A stretch of 6,097 bases of DNA from Dehalococcoidales bacterium (GCA_030648675.1 JAUSGV010000073.1:1-6097), one strand, 5' to 3'; shown: positions 1 to 4,858, counted from the first letter of the stretch. Notes: a model not told the origin generated them from the letters alone. Translations and numbers: made by a program.

Positions 1-6
1 TGTCTG

Positions 7-28
7 CTTCCCTCGAAAGAGGAGGAAG
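7..28. repeat. Short imperfect hairpin at the window edge
   Basis: CTTCC (7-11) pairs with GGAAG (24-28), and CTC (12-14) pairs with GAG (19-21) around a GAAA loop, with GA bulged at 22-23. It directly precedes another hairpin at 35-53 and is probably part of the same repeat-rich gap. It has no T tract on the plus strand, so I do not call it a terminator. The gene upstream of it is outside the window. Confidence 0.4.
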
Positions 29-30
29 GA

Positions 31-67
31 CTCTCCCCCTTTGGAAAAGGGGGACTAAGTGGGATTT
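31..67 (+). repeat. Hairpin-plus-tail dispersed repeat, copy 1
   Basis: The stem is CCCCCTTT (35-42) against AAAGGGGG (46-53), followed by the tail ACTAAGTGGGATTTT. The same layout, a CT-rich stem and then GAnTAAG plus a purine-rich tail, recurs at 1281-1316, inverted at 1332-1366, and at 2374-2405. The shared tail shows this is one family and not four unrelated hairpins. It is REP-like in size and position (intergenic only). No transposase is visible in the window. Confidence 0.6.
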
Positions 68-139
68 TGAGTTGTCACTTGTTATCCTCATCTGTAAACC
101 CTTTTGTAACACACTACACTAGCAACGTACTTTGTCTTA

Positions 140-164
140 AATCATAAATCCTGAATCATAAATC
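140..164. repeat. Direct repeat of AATCATAAATC
   Basis: Two identical 11-base copies lie at 140-150 and 154-164, separated by CTG, in an AT-rich stretch about 130 bases upstream of trpS. They could be a slippage-generated tandem repeat or a protein-binding pair. Nothing in the sequence decides between these. Confidence 0.5.
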
Positions 165-180
165 ATCTTTTGTTGCCCCC

Positions 181-227
181 TGTCATTGCGAGATTCGAAA
201 TCTATTCGAACCGAAGCAATCTCGACA
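181..227 (+). repeat. TGTCATTGCGAG-type palindromic repeat, copy 1
   Basis: CGAGATT (189-195) pairs with AATCTCG (218-224), and the outer TGTC (181-184) can pair with GACA (224-227, sharing one base). Inside, TTCGAA occurs twice (194-199 and 205-210). An inverted copy lies at 2231-2266: the reverse complement of 181-216 matches it without gaps at 33 of 36 positions by my count. It belongs to the widespread class of short intergenic repeats that begin TGTCATT. Confidence 0.65.
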
Positions 228-284
228 AATCCTCATGTTTTATCTTGAGGCTAGGATGTGCAATATGATAAACTTCCCCGTTAT

Positions 285-288
285 GGAG
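285..288 (+). promoter_or_regulatory. trpS ribosome binding site
   Basis: GGAG lies 8 bases before the ATG at 297. It supports this start, which also gives the family's usual N-terminus just ahead of the SGxxPTG motif. Confidence 0.6.
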
Positions 289-296
289 CTTAATAA

Positions 297-1268
297 ATGA
301 CACGCGTATTTTCCGGAGCACGTCCCACCGGCCGGCAGCATATCGGCAATTACCTCGGAGCTATCCAGAATTATGTCAAACTGCAGGCGGAATACGAGTG
401 CGTCTACTCAATTGTCGATGTCCATGCCCTGACTACGCTGGACGACACCCGCAAGCTGCCGGAGTATACCTACGAACTGGCCCTCGACTGGCTGGCCGCA
501 GGCATAGACCCCAAAAAGAGCATTGTCTTCGTCCAGTCTCATGTCCCCGAGGTGATGGAACTTTCCACCTATCTGGGCATGATAACGCCGCTGAGTTGGC
601 TGCTGCGCGTGCCGACTTTTAAAGAGAAGGTAAAGCAGCAGCCTGAAAACGTCAACTACGGGCTCGTCGGCTATCCTGTGTTAATGACGTCAGACATTAT
701 TCTTTACAAGGCAGAAGTAGTGCCCGTTGGAGAAGACCAAGTTCCTCATTTGGAGCTGGCCCGCGAAATCGTGCGGCGTTTCAATACGCTCTACGCTCCG
801 ACTTTCCCGGAGCCGAAAGCCAAGCTGACTGATTTTCCGTTGATCGTCGGCCTTGACGGGAAAAATAAAATGAGTAAGTCGCTGGATAACGATATTCCGA
901 TTTCCTTCTCGGCTGAGGAGACGACAAAACGGGTAATGACGGCGGTGACCGACCCGGCGCGTCAATTCCGGAAAGACCCCGGGCATCCCGATGTCTGCAA
1001 TGTTTACCGCCTGCACCGCTATTTCAGCCCGGGTGAAACCGACAGCATCGCCGAGAGGTGCCGTGGAGCACAGATTGGCTGCGTTGAATGCAAGCGTCTC
1101 CTGGCGGAGCGTATTAATGCCTTGTTATCCCCTTTTCGCGAGAAACGGGCGGCCATCGCTACCAACCCCGATTACGTGAAGGAAGTATTGGCGGATGGAG
1201 CGGAACGCGCTCGCGTCATCGCCCGCGAAACGCTCCGGGAAGTGCGCCACAACATGCATCTGACTTAA
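297..1268 (+). CDS. trpS: Tryptophan--tRNA ligase (TrpRS)
   Basis: Cytoplasmic class I aminoacyl-tRNA synthetase that activates tryptophan with ATP and loads it onto tRNA-Trp. At 323 residues it has normal bacterial length. Visible motifs are SGARPTG (6-12), the HIGH signature as HIGN (15-18), Asp133 in the MTSDI segment that contacts the indole NH in characterised homologues, GEDQ (145-148) and KMSKS (191-195). Cys234, Cys255, Cys262 and Cys265 form a C-x20-C-x6-C-x2-C pattern in the C-terminal, anticodon-recognising half. This resembles the C-x22-C-x6-C-x2-C pattern that binds a [4Fe-4S] cluster in Thermotoga maritima TrpRS, so an Fe-S or metal site is inferred here. The ATG at 297 has a GGAG ribosome binding site. 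No T-box leader motif is visible upstream. hisA follows after a 171-base gap filled with inverted repeats, so co-transcription is uncertain. Confidence 0.97.
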   Translation: MTRVFSGARPTGRQHIGNYLGAIQNYVKLQAEYECVYSIVDVHALTTLDDTRKLPEYTYELALDWLAAGIDPKKSIVFVQSHVPEVMELSTYLGMITPLSWLLRVPTFKEKVKQQPENVNYGLVGYPVLMTSDIILYKAEVVPVGEDQVPHLELAREIVRRFNTLYAPTFPEPKAKLTDFPLIVGLDGKNKMSKSLDNDIPISFSAEETTKRVMTAVTDPARQFRKDPGHPDVCNVYRLHRYFSPGETDSIAERCRGAQIGCVECKRLLAERINALLSPFREKRAAIATNPDYVKEVLADGAERARVIARETLREVRHNMHLT

Positions 1269-1280
1269 CCAATTAAGTTT

Positions 1281-1366
1281 CCTCTCCCTTGACGGGAGAG
1301 GACTAAGGTGAGGGTGAAAACAATATTAATAACCCCTCACTTATATCTCTCCCGCAAGGGGAGAGA
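1281..1366. repeat. Inverted pair of hairpin repeats (REP doublet) between trpS and hisA
   Basis: Copy A on the plus strand has stem CCTCTCCC (1281-1288) / GGGAGAGG (1294-1301) and then tail ACTAAGGTGAGGGT. Copy B, on the opposite strand, has TCTCTCCC (1346-1353) / GGGAGAGA (1359-1366). Its tail CCCCTCAC (1333-1340) is the reverse complement of copy A's GTGAGGG tail with one extra base. The two copies face each other around an AT-rich centre (about 1317-1331), so the whole block can fold as one long imperfect hairpin. This is the architecture of REP doublets or REPINs. The first stem may also protect or end the trpS transcript, but no T tract follows it. Confidence 0.65.
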
Positions 1367-1373
1367 GACTGGT

Positions 1374-1379
1374 TATAAT
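1374..1379 (+). promoter_or_regulatory. Possible -10 box for hisA
   Basis: A perfect TATAAT lies 61 bases before the proposed hisA start, just after the REP doublet. TG occurs two bases upstream of the box, close to but not exactly an extended -10. No convincing -35 sits at the right distance, so this is only a candidate. Confidence 0.3.
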
Positions 1380-1424
1380 AATCGCTTTCGCAATACCCGT
1401 TTTTGTTAAAGATTACTTAAAAGA

Positions 1425-1430
1425 GTGAGG
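1425..1430 (+). promoter_or_regulatory. hisA ribosome binding site
   Basis: GTGAGG sits 9 bases before the ATC at 1440. It is correctly placed for ATC and too far (33 bases) for the TTG at 1464. An in-frame TAA at 1431-1433 rules out any start further upstream. This site therefore decides the start of hisA. Confidence 0.6.
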
Positions 1431-1439
1431 TAAACTAAA

Positions 1440-2159
1440 ATCGAAATCATTCCGGCCATCGATTTGAAGGGCGGACACTGCGTCCGACTTTACCAGGGCG
1501 ATTATGCCAGGGAAACGGTATTCTCCGACGACCCGCTGGACAGGGCGATGCGCTGGCAGGCGCTGGGCGCTACCCGGCTGCACGTGGTCGACCTTGACGC
1601 CGCATCTACAGGCGAATTGGTGAACATCGATATCATTCGGCAGATCGTTACTGCTCTGCACATACCCGTTCAGGTTGGCGGGGGTATCCGTTCCATGGAA
1701 ACCGTGAAAGAACTGTTGAAGATGGGCGTAGAGCGCGTGATCTTTGGTACGGTCGCGGTCGAGCAGCCGCAGGTCGTCGAGCAGGTCTGCCGCATCTTCA
1801 GCGAATCGGTAATTGTTAGTATCGACACGCGCGACGGTCTGGTATCGACTCACGGCTGGCAATTGGACACGAGGATATCGGCGATCGATTTCGCTAAGCT
1901 GATGGTGCAAATGGGGGTAAAACGATTCGTCTATACCGATATTATGCGCGACGGTACTTTGACCGAGCCCAACTTTTCCGCCTTCGCGGAAATGATCAAG
2001 GCGGTTAATGTGCCGGTGATCGCCTCCGGGGGCGTGGCTTCTCTCACTCATATCACTATGCTCAAGCAATTGGGCGCTGAGGGTGTCATAATCGGCAAGG
2101 CGCTGTATACAGGAGATATCAGGCTGCAAGATGCTTTGGATGCATCGAGAGCCACGTAA
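1440..2159 (+). CDS. hisA: HisA, ProFAR isomerase, with an apparent ATC start
   Basis: Phosphoribosylformimino-5-aminoimidazole carboxamide ribotide isomerase, a cytoplasmic (beta/alpha)8 barrel that performs the Amadori rearrangement at step 4 of histidine synthesis. Counting from ATC at 1440 gives 239 residues, the family's usual length, beginning IEIIPAIDLKGG where relatives have MEIIPAID. Catalytic residues then fall in place: Asp8 in PAID and Asp129 in SIDTRDG. Phosphate-binding loops VGGGIR (79-84), ASGG (195-198) and IIGKALY (217-223) are intact, as is YTDIMRDG (165-172). The first conventional start codon is TTG at 1464, which would delete strand beta-1 and Asp8, so ATC is preferred. 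An in-frame TAA at 1431 blocks anything upstream. Its substrate follows from the HisI reaction encoded downstream. hisF and the other his genes are not in the window. Confidence 0.93.
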   Translation: MEIIPAIDLKGGHCVRLYQGDYARETVFSDDPLDRAMRWQALGATRLHVVDLDAASTGELVNIDIIRQIVTALHIPVQVGGGIRSMETVKELLKMGVERVIFGTVAVEQPQVVEQVCRIFSESVIVSIDTRDGLVSTHGWQLDTRISAIDFAKLMVQMGVKRFVYTDIMRDGTLTEPNFSAFAEMIKAVNVPVIASGGVASLTHITMLKQLGAEGVIIGKALYTGDIRLQDALDASRAT

Positions 2160-2180
2160 AGAGGTATTATATAGATTGTC

Positions 2181-2266
2181 CCGATTCGTTTCATTCATAC
2201 GGGATGCCGCATGAACTTGGTGAATCGGCACTTCGGTTCGAATCGAATTCGAAACTCGCAATGACA
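2181..2266 (-). repeat. TGTCATTGCGAG-type repeat, inverted copy 2
   Basis: The segment 2231-2266 ends CTCGCAATGACA and is the reverse complement of the element at 181-216 (33 of 36 positions, no gaps). Just before it, CCGATTC (2181-2187) and GAATCGG (2222-2228) form a 7-base inverted repeat, which suggests the element is larger and folds as a hairpin with about 34 bases between the arms. It lies immediately after hisA, so copies 1 and 2 flank the trpS-hisA segment in opposite orientation. Confidence 0.55.
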
Positions 2267-2288
2267 TATGGTGGCTACTGCTCGTATC

Positions 2289-2350
2289 TGTCATCCAGAA
2301 CTAGTCGAAGGATCCGTATTTAATTGTCATTCTGAACGAAGGGAAGATCC
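2289..2350 (+). repeat. Two diverged TGTCATTCTGAAC-type repeats in tandem
   Basis: The first copy (2289-2315) reads TGTCATCCAGAAC, then GTCGAAGGATCC. The second (2325-2350) reads TGTCATTCTGAACGAAG, then AAGATCC. They share head, middle CGAAG and ATCC tail and start 36 bases apart. The class is a common bacterial intergenic repeat. It sits in the hisA-hisI gap alongside two other repeat families. Confidence 0.55.
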
Positions 2351-2373
2351 GGGTGGGGGGGCTTAGTAAAATG

Positions 2374-2405
2374 CCCTCTTTCGTAGAGAGGATTAAGGGA
2401 GATTC
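2374..2405 (+). repeat. Hairpin-plus-tail repeat, copy supplying the hisI ribosome binding site
   Basis: The stem CCTCT (2375-2379) / AGAGG (2387-2391) is followed by the family tail GATTAAGGGAGATT, compare GACTAAGTGGGATTT at 53-67. The purine run AAGGGAGA (2395-2402) inside this tail is the only plausible Shine-Dalgarno for hisI, ending 11 bases before its ATG at 2414. The repeat therefore seems to have become part of the hisI translation signal. Confidence 0.55.
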
Positions 2406-2413
2406 AATTAAAT

Positions 2414-2740
2414 ATGTTTAAAGACGTTAAATTCGATGCTAAAGGCCTGGTGGCGGCCGTTATCCAGGACGCCGATACCGGTGATGTTCTGATGCTCGGT
2501 TACATGAACGAAGAAGCCCTGAAGCTGACGCTGTCCGGCGAAGATGTCTGGTTTTACAGCCGCAGCCGGCAGGAGCTCTGGCACAAAGGGGCGACCTCAG
2601 GGAATTACTTGAAAAAGGTTTCGGTGGCGGTAGACTGCGATGGCGATGCCGTTCTAGTGAAAACACACCCTATGGGGCCGACCTGCCACACCGGCAATCA
2701 GTCCTGTTTCTTTCGGGAACTGAAACAAGAGAACGCGTAG
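2414..2740 (+). CDS. hisI: HisI, phosphoribosyl-AMP cyclohydrolase
   Basis: Cytoplasmic metalloenzyme that opens the adenine ring of phosphoribosyl-AMP to give ProFAR, step 3 of histidine synthesis. Its product is the substrate of HisA encoded just upstream. At 108 residues it is a stand-alone cyclohydrolase with no fused HisE pyrophosphatase domain. It has the family signatures: GYMNEEA (29-35), the FYSRSRQELWHKGATSGN block (47-64), the metal-binding DCDGD (Asp74, Asp76, Asp78), and three conserved cysteines, Cys75, Cys91 and Cys98. The cysteine spacing matches the zinc ligands of the Methanothermobacter enzyme. The ATG start fits the usual family N-terminus. A 254-base repeat-filled gap separates it from hisA, so shared transcription is possible but not shown. 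A hairpin repeat follows the stop codon. Confidence 0.96.
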   Translation: MFKDVKFDAKGLVAAVIQDADTGDVLMLGYMNEEALKLTLSGEDVWFYSRSRQELWHKGATSGNYLKKVSVAVDCDGDAVLVKTHPMGPTCHTGNQSCFFRELKQENA

Positions 2741-2761
2741 AAAAACCAAAAACAAATTGCC

Positions 2762-2818
2762 ATTCCGTACTTGACACGCCTGCGTGCCGTAACGCACTTC
2801 TGCGTGCAGGCACGGAAT
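2762..2818. repeat. Nested inverted repeat after hisI
   Basis: The outer arms ATTCCGT (2762-2768) and ACGGAAT (2812-2818) enclose inner arms GCCTGC (2778-2783) and GCAGGC (2806-2811), which abut on the 3' side and are offset by nine bases on the 5' side. The right end reads GGAATCCAG, shared with the repeats at 2893 and 2922. It could stabilise the hisI mRNA 3' end. There is no T tract, so I do not call it a terminator. Confidence 0.5.
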
Positions 2819-2850
2819 CCAGTGTAAACCCGTGAAATAGATTAACGTGT

Positions 2851-2951
2851 TCTGGATACCTGCTTTCGCAGGTATGGGATATATGAAGATACGGAATCCA
2901 GGAAACCGAAGACCTAACGTATCCTGGATTCCCGCCTTCGCGGGAATGACA
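2851..2951. repeat. Pair of TGGATTCCCGC-type palindromes with an inverted GGAATCCAGGA
   Basis: Two perfect 8-bp hairpins lie at 2856-2875 (ATACCTGC / GCAGGTAT) and 2928-2947 (ATTCCCGC / GCGGGAAT). They differ at several positions, yet both arms change together, so pairing is kept. GGAATCCAGGA (2893-2903) is the exact reverse complement of 2922-2932, giving a second level of folding. The unit TGGATTCCCGCCTTCGCGGGAATGACA is a very common intergenic repeat. Translated, it yields the familiar spurious WIPAFAGM peptide, so I do not call the plus-strand frame here (2847-3092) a gene. Confidence 0.7.
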
Positions 2952-3033
2952 ATGATGGGATGGTTTGGCTTTGGTGTACTCGGCGGGGTATTTGGGCTAT
3001 TTTATCTTGAATCTTTAATCTTTTATATTGGGA

Positions 3034-3930
3034 TTACGCCGCGGGCAACGGTTCAGCCGGAAGATTTTCCTCTTCTTTTTCGGTTTCGATGACCTTTTGC
3101 ATTGCGAGGATCCCGACCTCGATCTGCGCGTCGTCCGGTTCCCTCGTTGTGAACGACTGCAGCCAGAGTCCCGGGGTCAATAAAGCCTTTATCACCGGAT
3201 TGTGACTGTGCCGGGCGCCGAAGTAAATAAACTCGTAGCTCAGCGAGGCGATCAACGGTATCAGCACGATGCGTGAAAGCACCATTAACCATATTCCGTG
3301 CAGTCCCGTGAGGCTGAAAACTATTATCGACACTATCATTACGATAAAGAGAAAGCTGGTACCGCACCGCGTGTGCGCCGTGCTATATTTCTTTACCGAG
3401 TCGATATCTAGAGAAGCCCCAGCTTCGTAGGCATTAACTGTTTTGTGCTCGGCTCCGTGATAGGCGAATACCCGCTTGATATCCGGCACGAGCGACATCA
3501 CCCTGAGGTAAACGAGGAAAATCGTCACCCGGATAACACCTTCCACCAGGTTGAAGACGATAGACGACTCGAATTGGAAAAGTCTGGTCAGGAACAGCGG
3601 CAAGATGGAAAATAGACCGACAGCCAGCGCTAGCGAAAAAGCCATCATTATTCCCGCCATCCCTCCCGACACCTTCTCCCCTTCCTCTTCCAAGGAAACG
3701 TTGGTCGAATACATCAAGGCTTTGATGCCCAGTGTCATAGATTCGATGAGGACGATAATGCCGCGGATCAGAGGGGTCTGTCTGAGCCAGCCGGAATAAA
3801 GCGGCGGGAGCGGCTGGGTTTCAGCGGCCAGGGATCCGTCGGGACGACGCACCGCGGTGACCATAGTTTTGCGTCCCCGCATCATCACCCCTTCGACAAC
3901 CGCCTGACCGCCGTAATAAAACTTCTTCAT
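3034..3930 (-). CDS. DUF1385 (YqhQ-like) integral membrane protein
   Basis: Member of the DUF1385 family, which includes Bacillus YqhQ. I know no established biochemical activity. The 298-residue length is typical. Family hallmarks are the N-terminal GGQAVVEGVMMRG (7-19), the YHGAEHK block (157-163) and HTRCGT (186-191). About four or five hydrophobic segments are visible, near residues 53-73, 92-115, 125-148, 191-210 and 212-236, with a charged, Pro/Glu-rich tail after 262, so it is an inner membrane protein. The conserved His, Glu and Cys residues next to membrane segments could bind a ligand or metal, but that is inference. It follows the ribosomal genes rplU-rpmA-rpmE on the same strand. 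A terminator-like hairpin ends 11 bases before the ATG. No strong Shine-Dalgarno is seen; GAGCAG is the best candidate. Confidence 0.9.
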   Translation of the reverse strand: MKKFYYGGQAVVEGVMMRGRKTMVTAVRRPDGSLAAETQPLPPLYSGWLRQTPLIRGIIVLIESMTLGIKALMYSTNVSLEEEGEKVSGGMAGIMMAFSLALAVGLFSILPLFLTRLFQFESSIVFNLVEGVIRVTIFLVYLRVMSLVPDIKRVFAYHGAEHKTVNAYEAGASLDIDSVKKYSTAHTRCGTSFLFIVMIVSIIVFSLTGLHGIWLMVLSRIVLIPLIASLSYEFIYFGARHSHNPVIKALLTPGLWLQSFTTREPDDAQIEVGILAMQKVIETEKEEENLPAEPLPAA

Positions 3931-3940
3931 ATGCTGCTCA

Positions 3941-3976
3941 ACAAAAAAGGAGCGGTATGGTTACCCACTCCTTTTT
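3941..3976 (-). terminator. Rho-independent terminator or attenuator between rpmE and the DUF1385 gene
   Basis: On the minus strand AAAAAGGAG (3976-3968) pairs with CTCCTTTTT (3952-3944). GG/CC pairs extend the stem past one mismatch around a nine-base loop, and the 3' arm runs into TTTTTTG. It lies 31 bases past the rpmE stop and 11 bases before the DUF1385 ATG. The A-rich opposite arm means it could also stop plus-strand transcription. Its position so close to the start leaves no room for a promoter after it, so DUF1385 expression must read through it. Confidence 0.75.
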
Positions 3977-4007
3977 GTGAATTACCTTTTCTCCTGGAAT
4001 TGACGGT

Positions 4008-4223
4008 TTATTCCTTGGTCTCTTTGGCCTTGTAGCGCCTCTTGAACCGCTCAACGCGTCCGGCGGTATCGAGCATCTTCTTTTCGCCGGTGAAGAAGGG
4101 GTGGCACTTGCTGCACATTTCTACTTTGAGGACCTTTTTGGTGGAACCGGTGGTAAAGGTATTGCCGCAGGCACAGATAACCTTGGCGTCAGAATAAAAT
4201 TGAGGATGAATCTTTTCCTTCAT
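4008..4223 (-). CDS. rpmE: 50S ribosomal protein L31, zinc-binding form
   Basis: Large-subunit protein bridging the central protuberance and the 30S head. The 71-residue sequence starts MKEKIHPQF and has the four cysteines of the zinc-containing (C+) form: Cys17 and Cys19 in CACGNTF, Cys37 and Cys40 in CSKCHPFFTG, then the basic GRVERFKRRY. The start lies 2 bases after the rpmA stop with no clear Shine-Dalgarno of its own, so translational coupling to rpmA is likely. The zinc-free paralogue that some bacteria use under zinc limitation is not in the window. A terminator follows. Confidence 0.97.
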   Translation of the reverse strand: MKEKIHPQFYSDAKVICACGNTFTTGSTKKVLKVEMCSKCHPFFTGEKKMLDTAGRVERFKRRYKAKETKE

Positions 4224-4225
4224 TT

Positions 4226-4480
4226 TTAGCTTACGTAAACACTCACTTTGCGTTTATTCTTTGCCGCCGGCTCGAATTTCACCACGCCATCGATCTTGGA
4301 AAACAAAGTGTAGTCCTTGCCGGTACCCACGTTGTTTCCCGGATGAATATGCGTGCCGCACTGGCGGACCAATATCGTACCGGCATTGACTGTTTCACCG
4401 GCGAATGCCTTTGGACCGAGACGTTTTGCCTGGGAGTCGCGCCCGTTACGAGAGCGTCCCGCCCCTTTCTTATGTGCCAC
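4226..4480 (-). CDS. rpmA: 50S ribosomal protein L27, GTG start
   Basis: Large-subunit protein whose N-terminal tail reaches the peptidyl transferase centre. The 84 residues begin MAHKKGAGRSRNGRDSQAKR and include the GTHIHPGNNVGTGKDYTLF core. The N-terminus begins directly at AHKK, without the extra cleaved leader found in many Firmicutes. The start codon is GTG (4480-4478), preceded by GAGGTGA (4493-4487) at a 6-base spacing. The first 11 bases overlap the end of rplU, so its ribosome binding site lies inside rplU codons and the two genes are translationally linked. The L21-L27 pair is the standard bacterial order. Confidence 0.97.
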   Translation of the reverse strand: MAHKKGAGRSRNGRDSQAKRLGPKAFAGETVNAGTILVRQCGTHIHPGNNVGTGKDYTLFSKIDGVVKFEPAAKNKRKVSVYVS

Positions 4481-4853
4481 TTTCCGTCACCTCTTTCTTG
4501 CGTAGCCGAACTTTCTTCGTTGCTTCTTCCGTCCCGCTTCCGGCCTCGACTATCTTGTCTATTTCCAGTTTGGTATATATCTGTCTATGCCCGGTCTTAT
4601 TGCGGTGGCGGACCTTCGCTTTGTAATGGAAAACGATTACTTTATCGCCCTTTATTTCTTCTTTGTACGTGGCAAATACCTTGGCTCCCTCGATAGTCGG
4701 CGTACCCACTACCGTTCTGTCGCCATCGGCGATGAGCAAAACCTTGTTTAGCTCGACAGGTTCGCCTGCTTTTCCGCTGATGCGGTCGACATCGATGACC
4801 TGTCCGGCCTCAACTTTATACTGTTTTCCGCCTGTTTCAATTAATGCGTAAAT
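4470..4853 (-). CDS. rplU: 50S ribosomal protein L21, with a probable ATT start
   Basis: Large-subunit protein that binds 23S rRNA. The reading frame shows the L21 hallmarks IYALIETGGKQYKV at the start, VGTPTIEGAKV in the middle, and KVRHRNKTGHRQIYTKLEIDKI. Relatives begin MYAIIETGGKQ, so the initiator Met aligns with the ATT at 4853, giving 127 residues. GGGGGTGA (4866-4859) sits five bases before ATT, and a promoter upstream predicts an mRNA beginning about 4870. The alternatives are TTG at 4868 (132 residues, almost at the 5' end of the message) and GTG at 4862 (130 residues, inside the Shine-Dalgarno). About 24 residues after LEIDKI form a charged tail, longer than the usual roughly 103-residue L21. 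Its end overlaps rpmA by 11 bases. The gene is certain; the start is about 55-60 percent likely as given. Confidence 0.95.
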   Translation of the reverse strand: MYALIETGGKQYKVEAGQVIDVDRISGKAGEPVELNKVLLIADGDRTVVGTPTIEGAKVFATYKEEIKGDKVIVFHYKAKVRHRNKTGHRQIYTKLEIDKIVEAGSGTEEATKKVRLRKKEVTESGT

Positions 4854-4858
4854 AGTCG

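Noticed and set aside
100..296. T-box or other tRNA-sensing leader for trpS
   Set aside because: I looked for the AGGGTGG...GCG T-box motif and a specifier stem with terminator and found neither.
1464..1466. TTG as the hisA start
   Set aside because: It has no ribosome binding site at a usable distance and would remove beta-strand 1 and catalytic Asp8.
1413..2294. Long minus-strand frame opposite hisA (293 codons)
   Set aside because: It is antisense to a convincing hisA and shows no recognisable domain. Its N-terminus comes from repeat sequence.
2771..2776. TTGACA as a -35 box
   Set aside because: It falls inside the nested inverted repeat after hisI. No -10 lies at 16-18 bases and there is no plus-strand gene downstream.
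2762..2818. Rho-independent terminator of hisI
   Set aside because: The structure has no T tract on its 3' side and a large offset between stem halves, so it is listed as a repeat only.
1..3033. CRISPR array
   Set aside because: The repeats are palindromic, of mixed families, in both orientations and irregularly spaced. There are no regular spacers or cas genes.
2847..3092. Plus-strand 81-codon frame with two WIPAFAGM segments
   Set aside because: The peptide is the translation of the TGGATTCCCGC palindromic repeat, a well-known annotation artefact. The frame also runs into the 3' end of the DUF1385 gene on the other strand.
4343..4851. Plus-strand frames opposite rpmA and rplU
   Set aside because: They lie antisense to well-conserved ribosomal protein genes. 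Their amino acid composition looks like reverse-strand translation.
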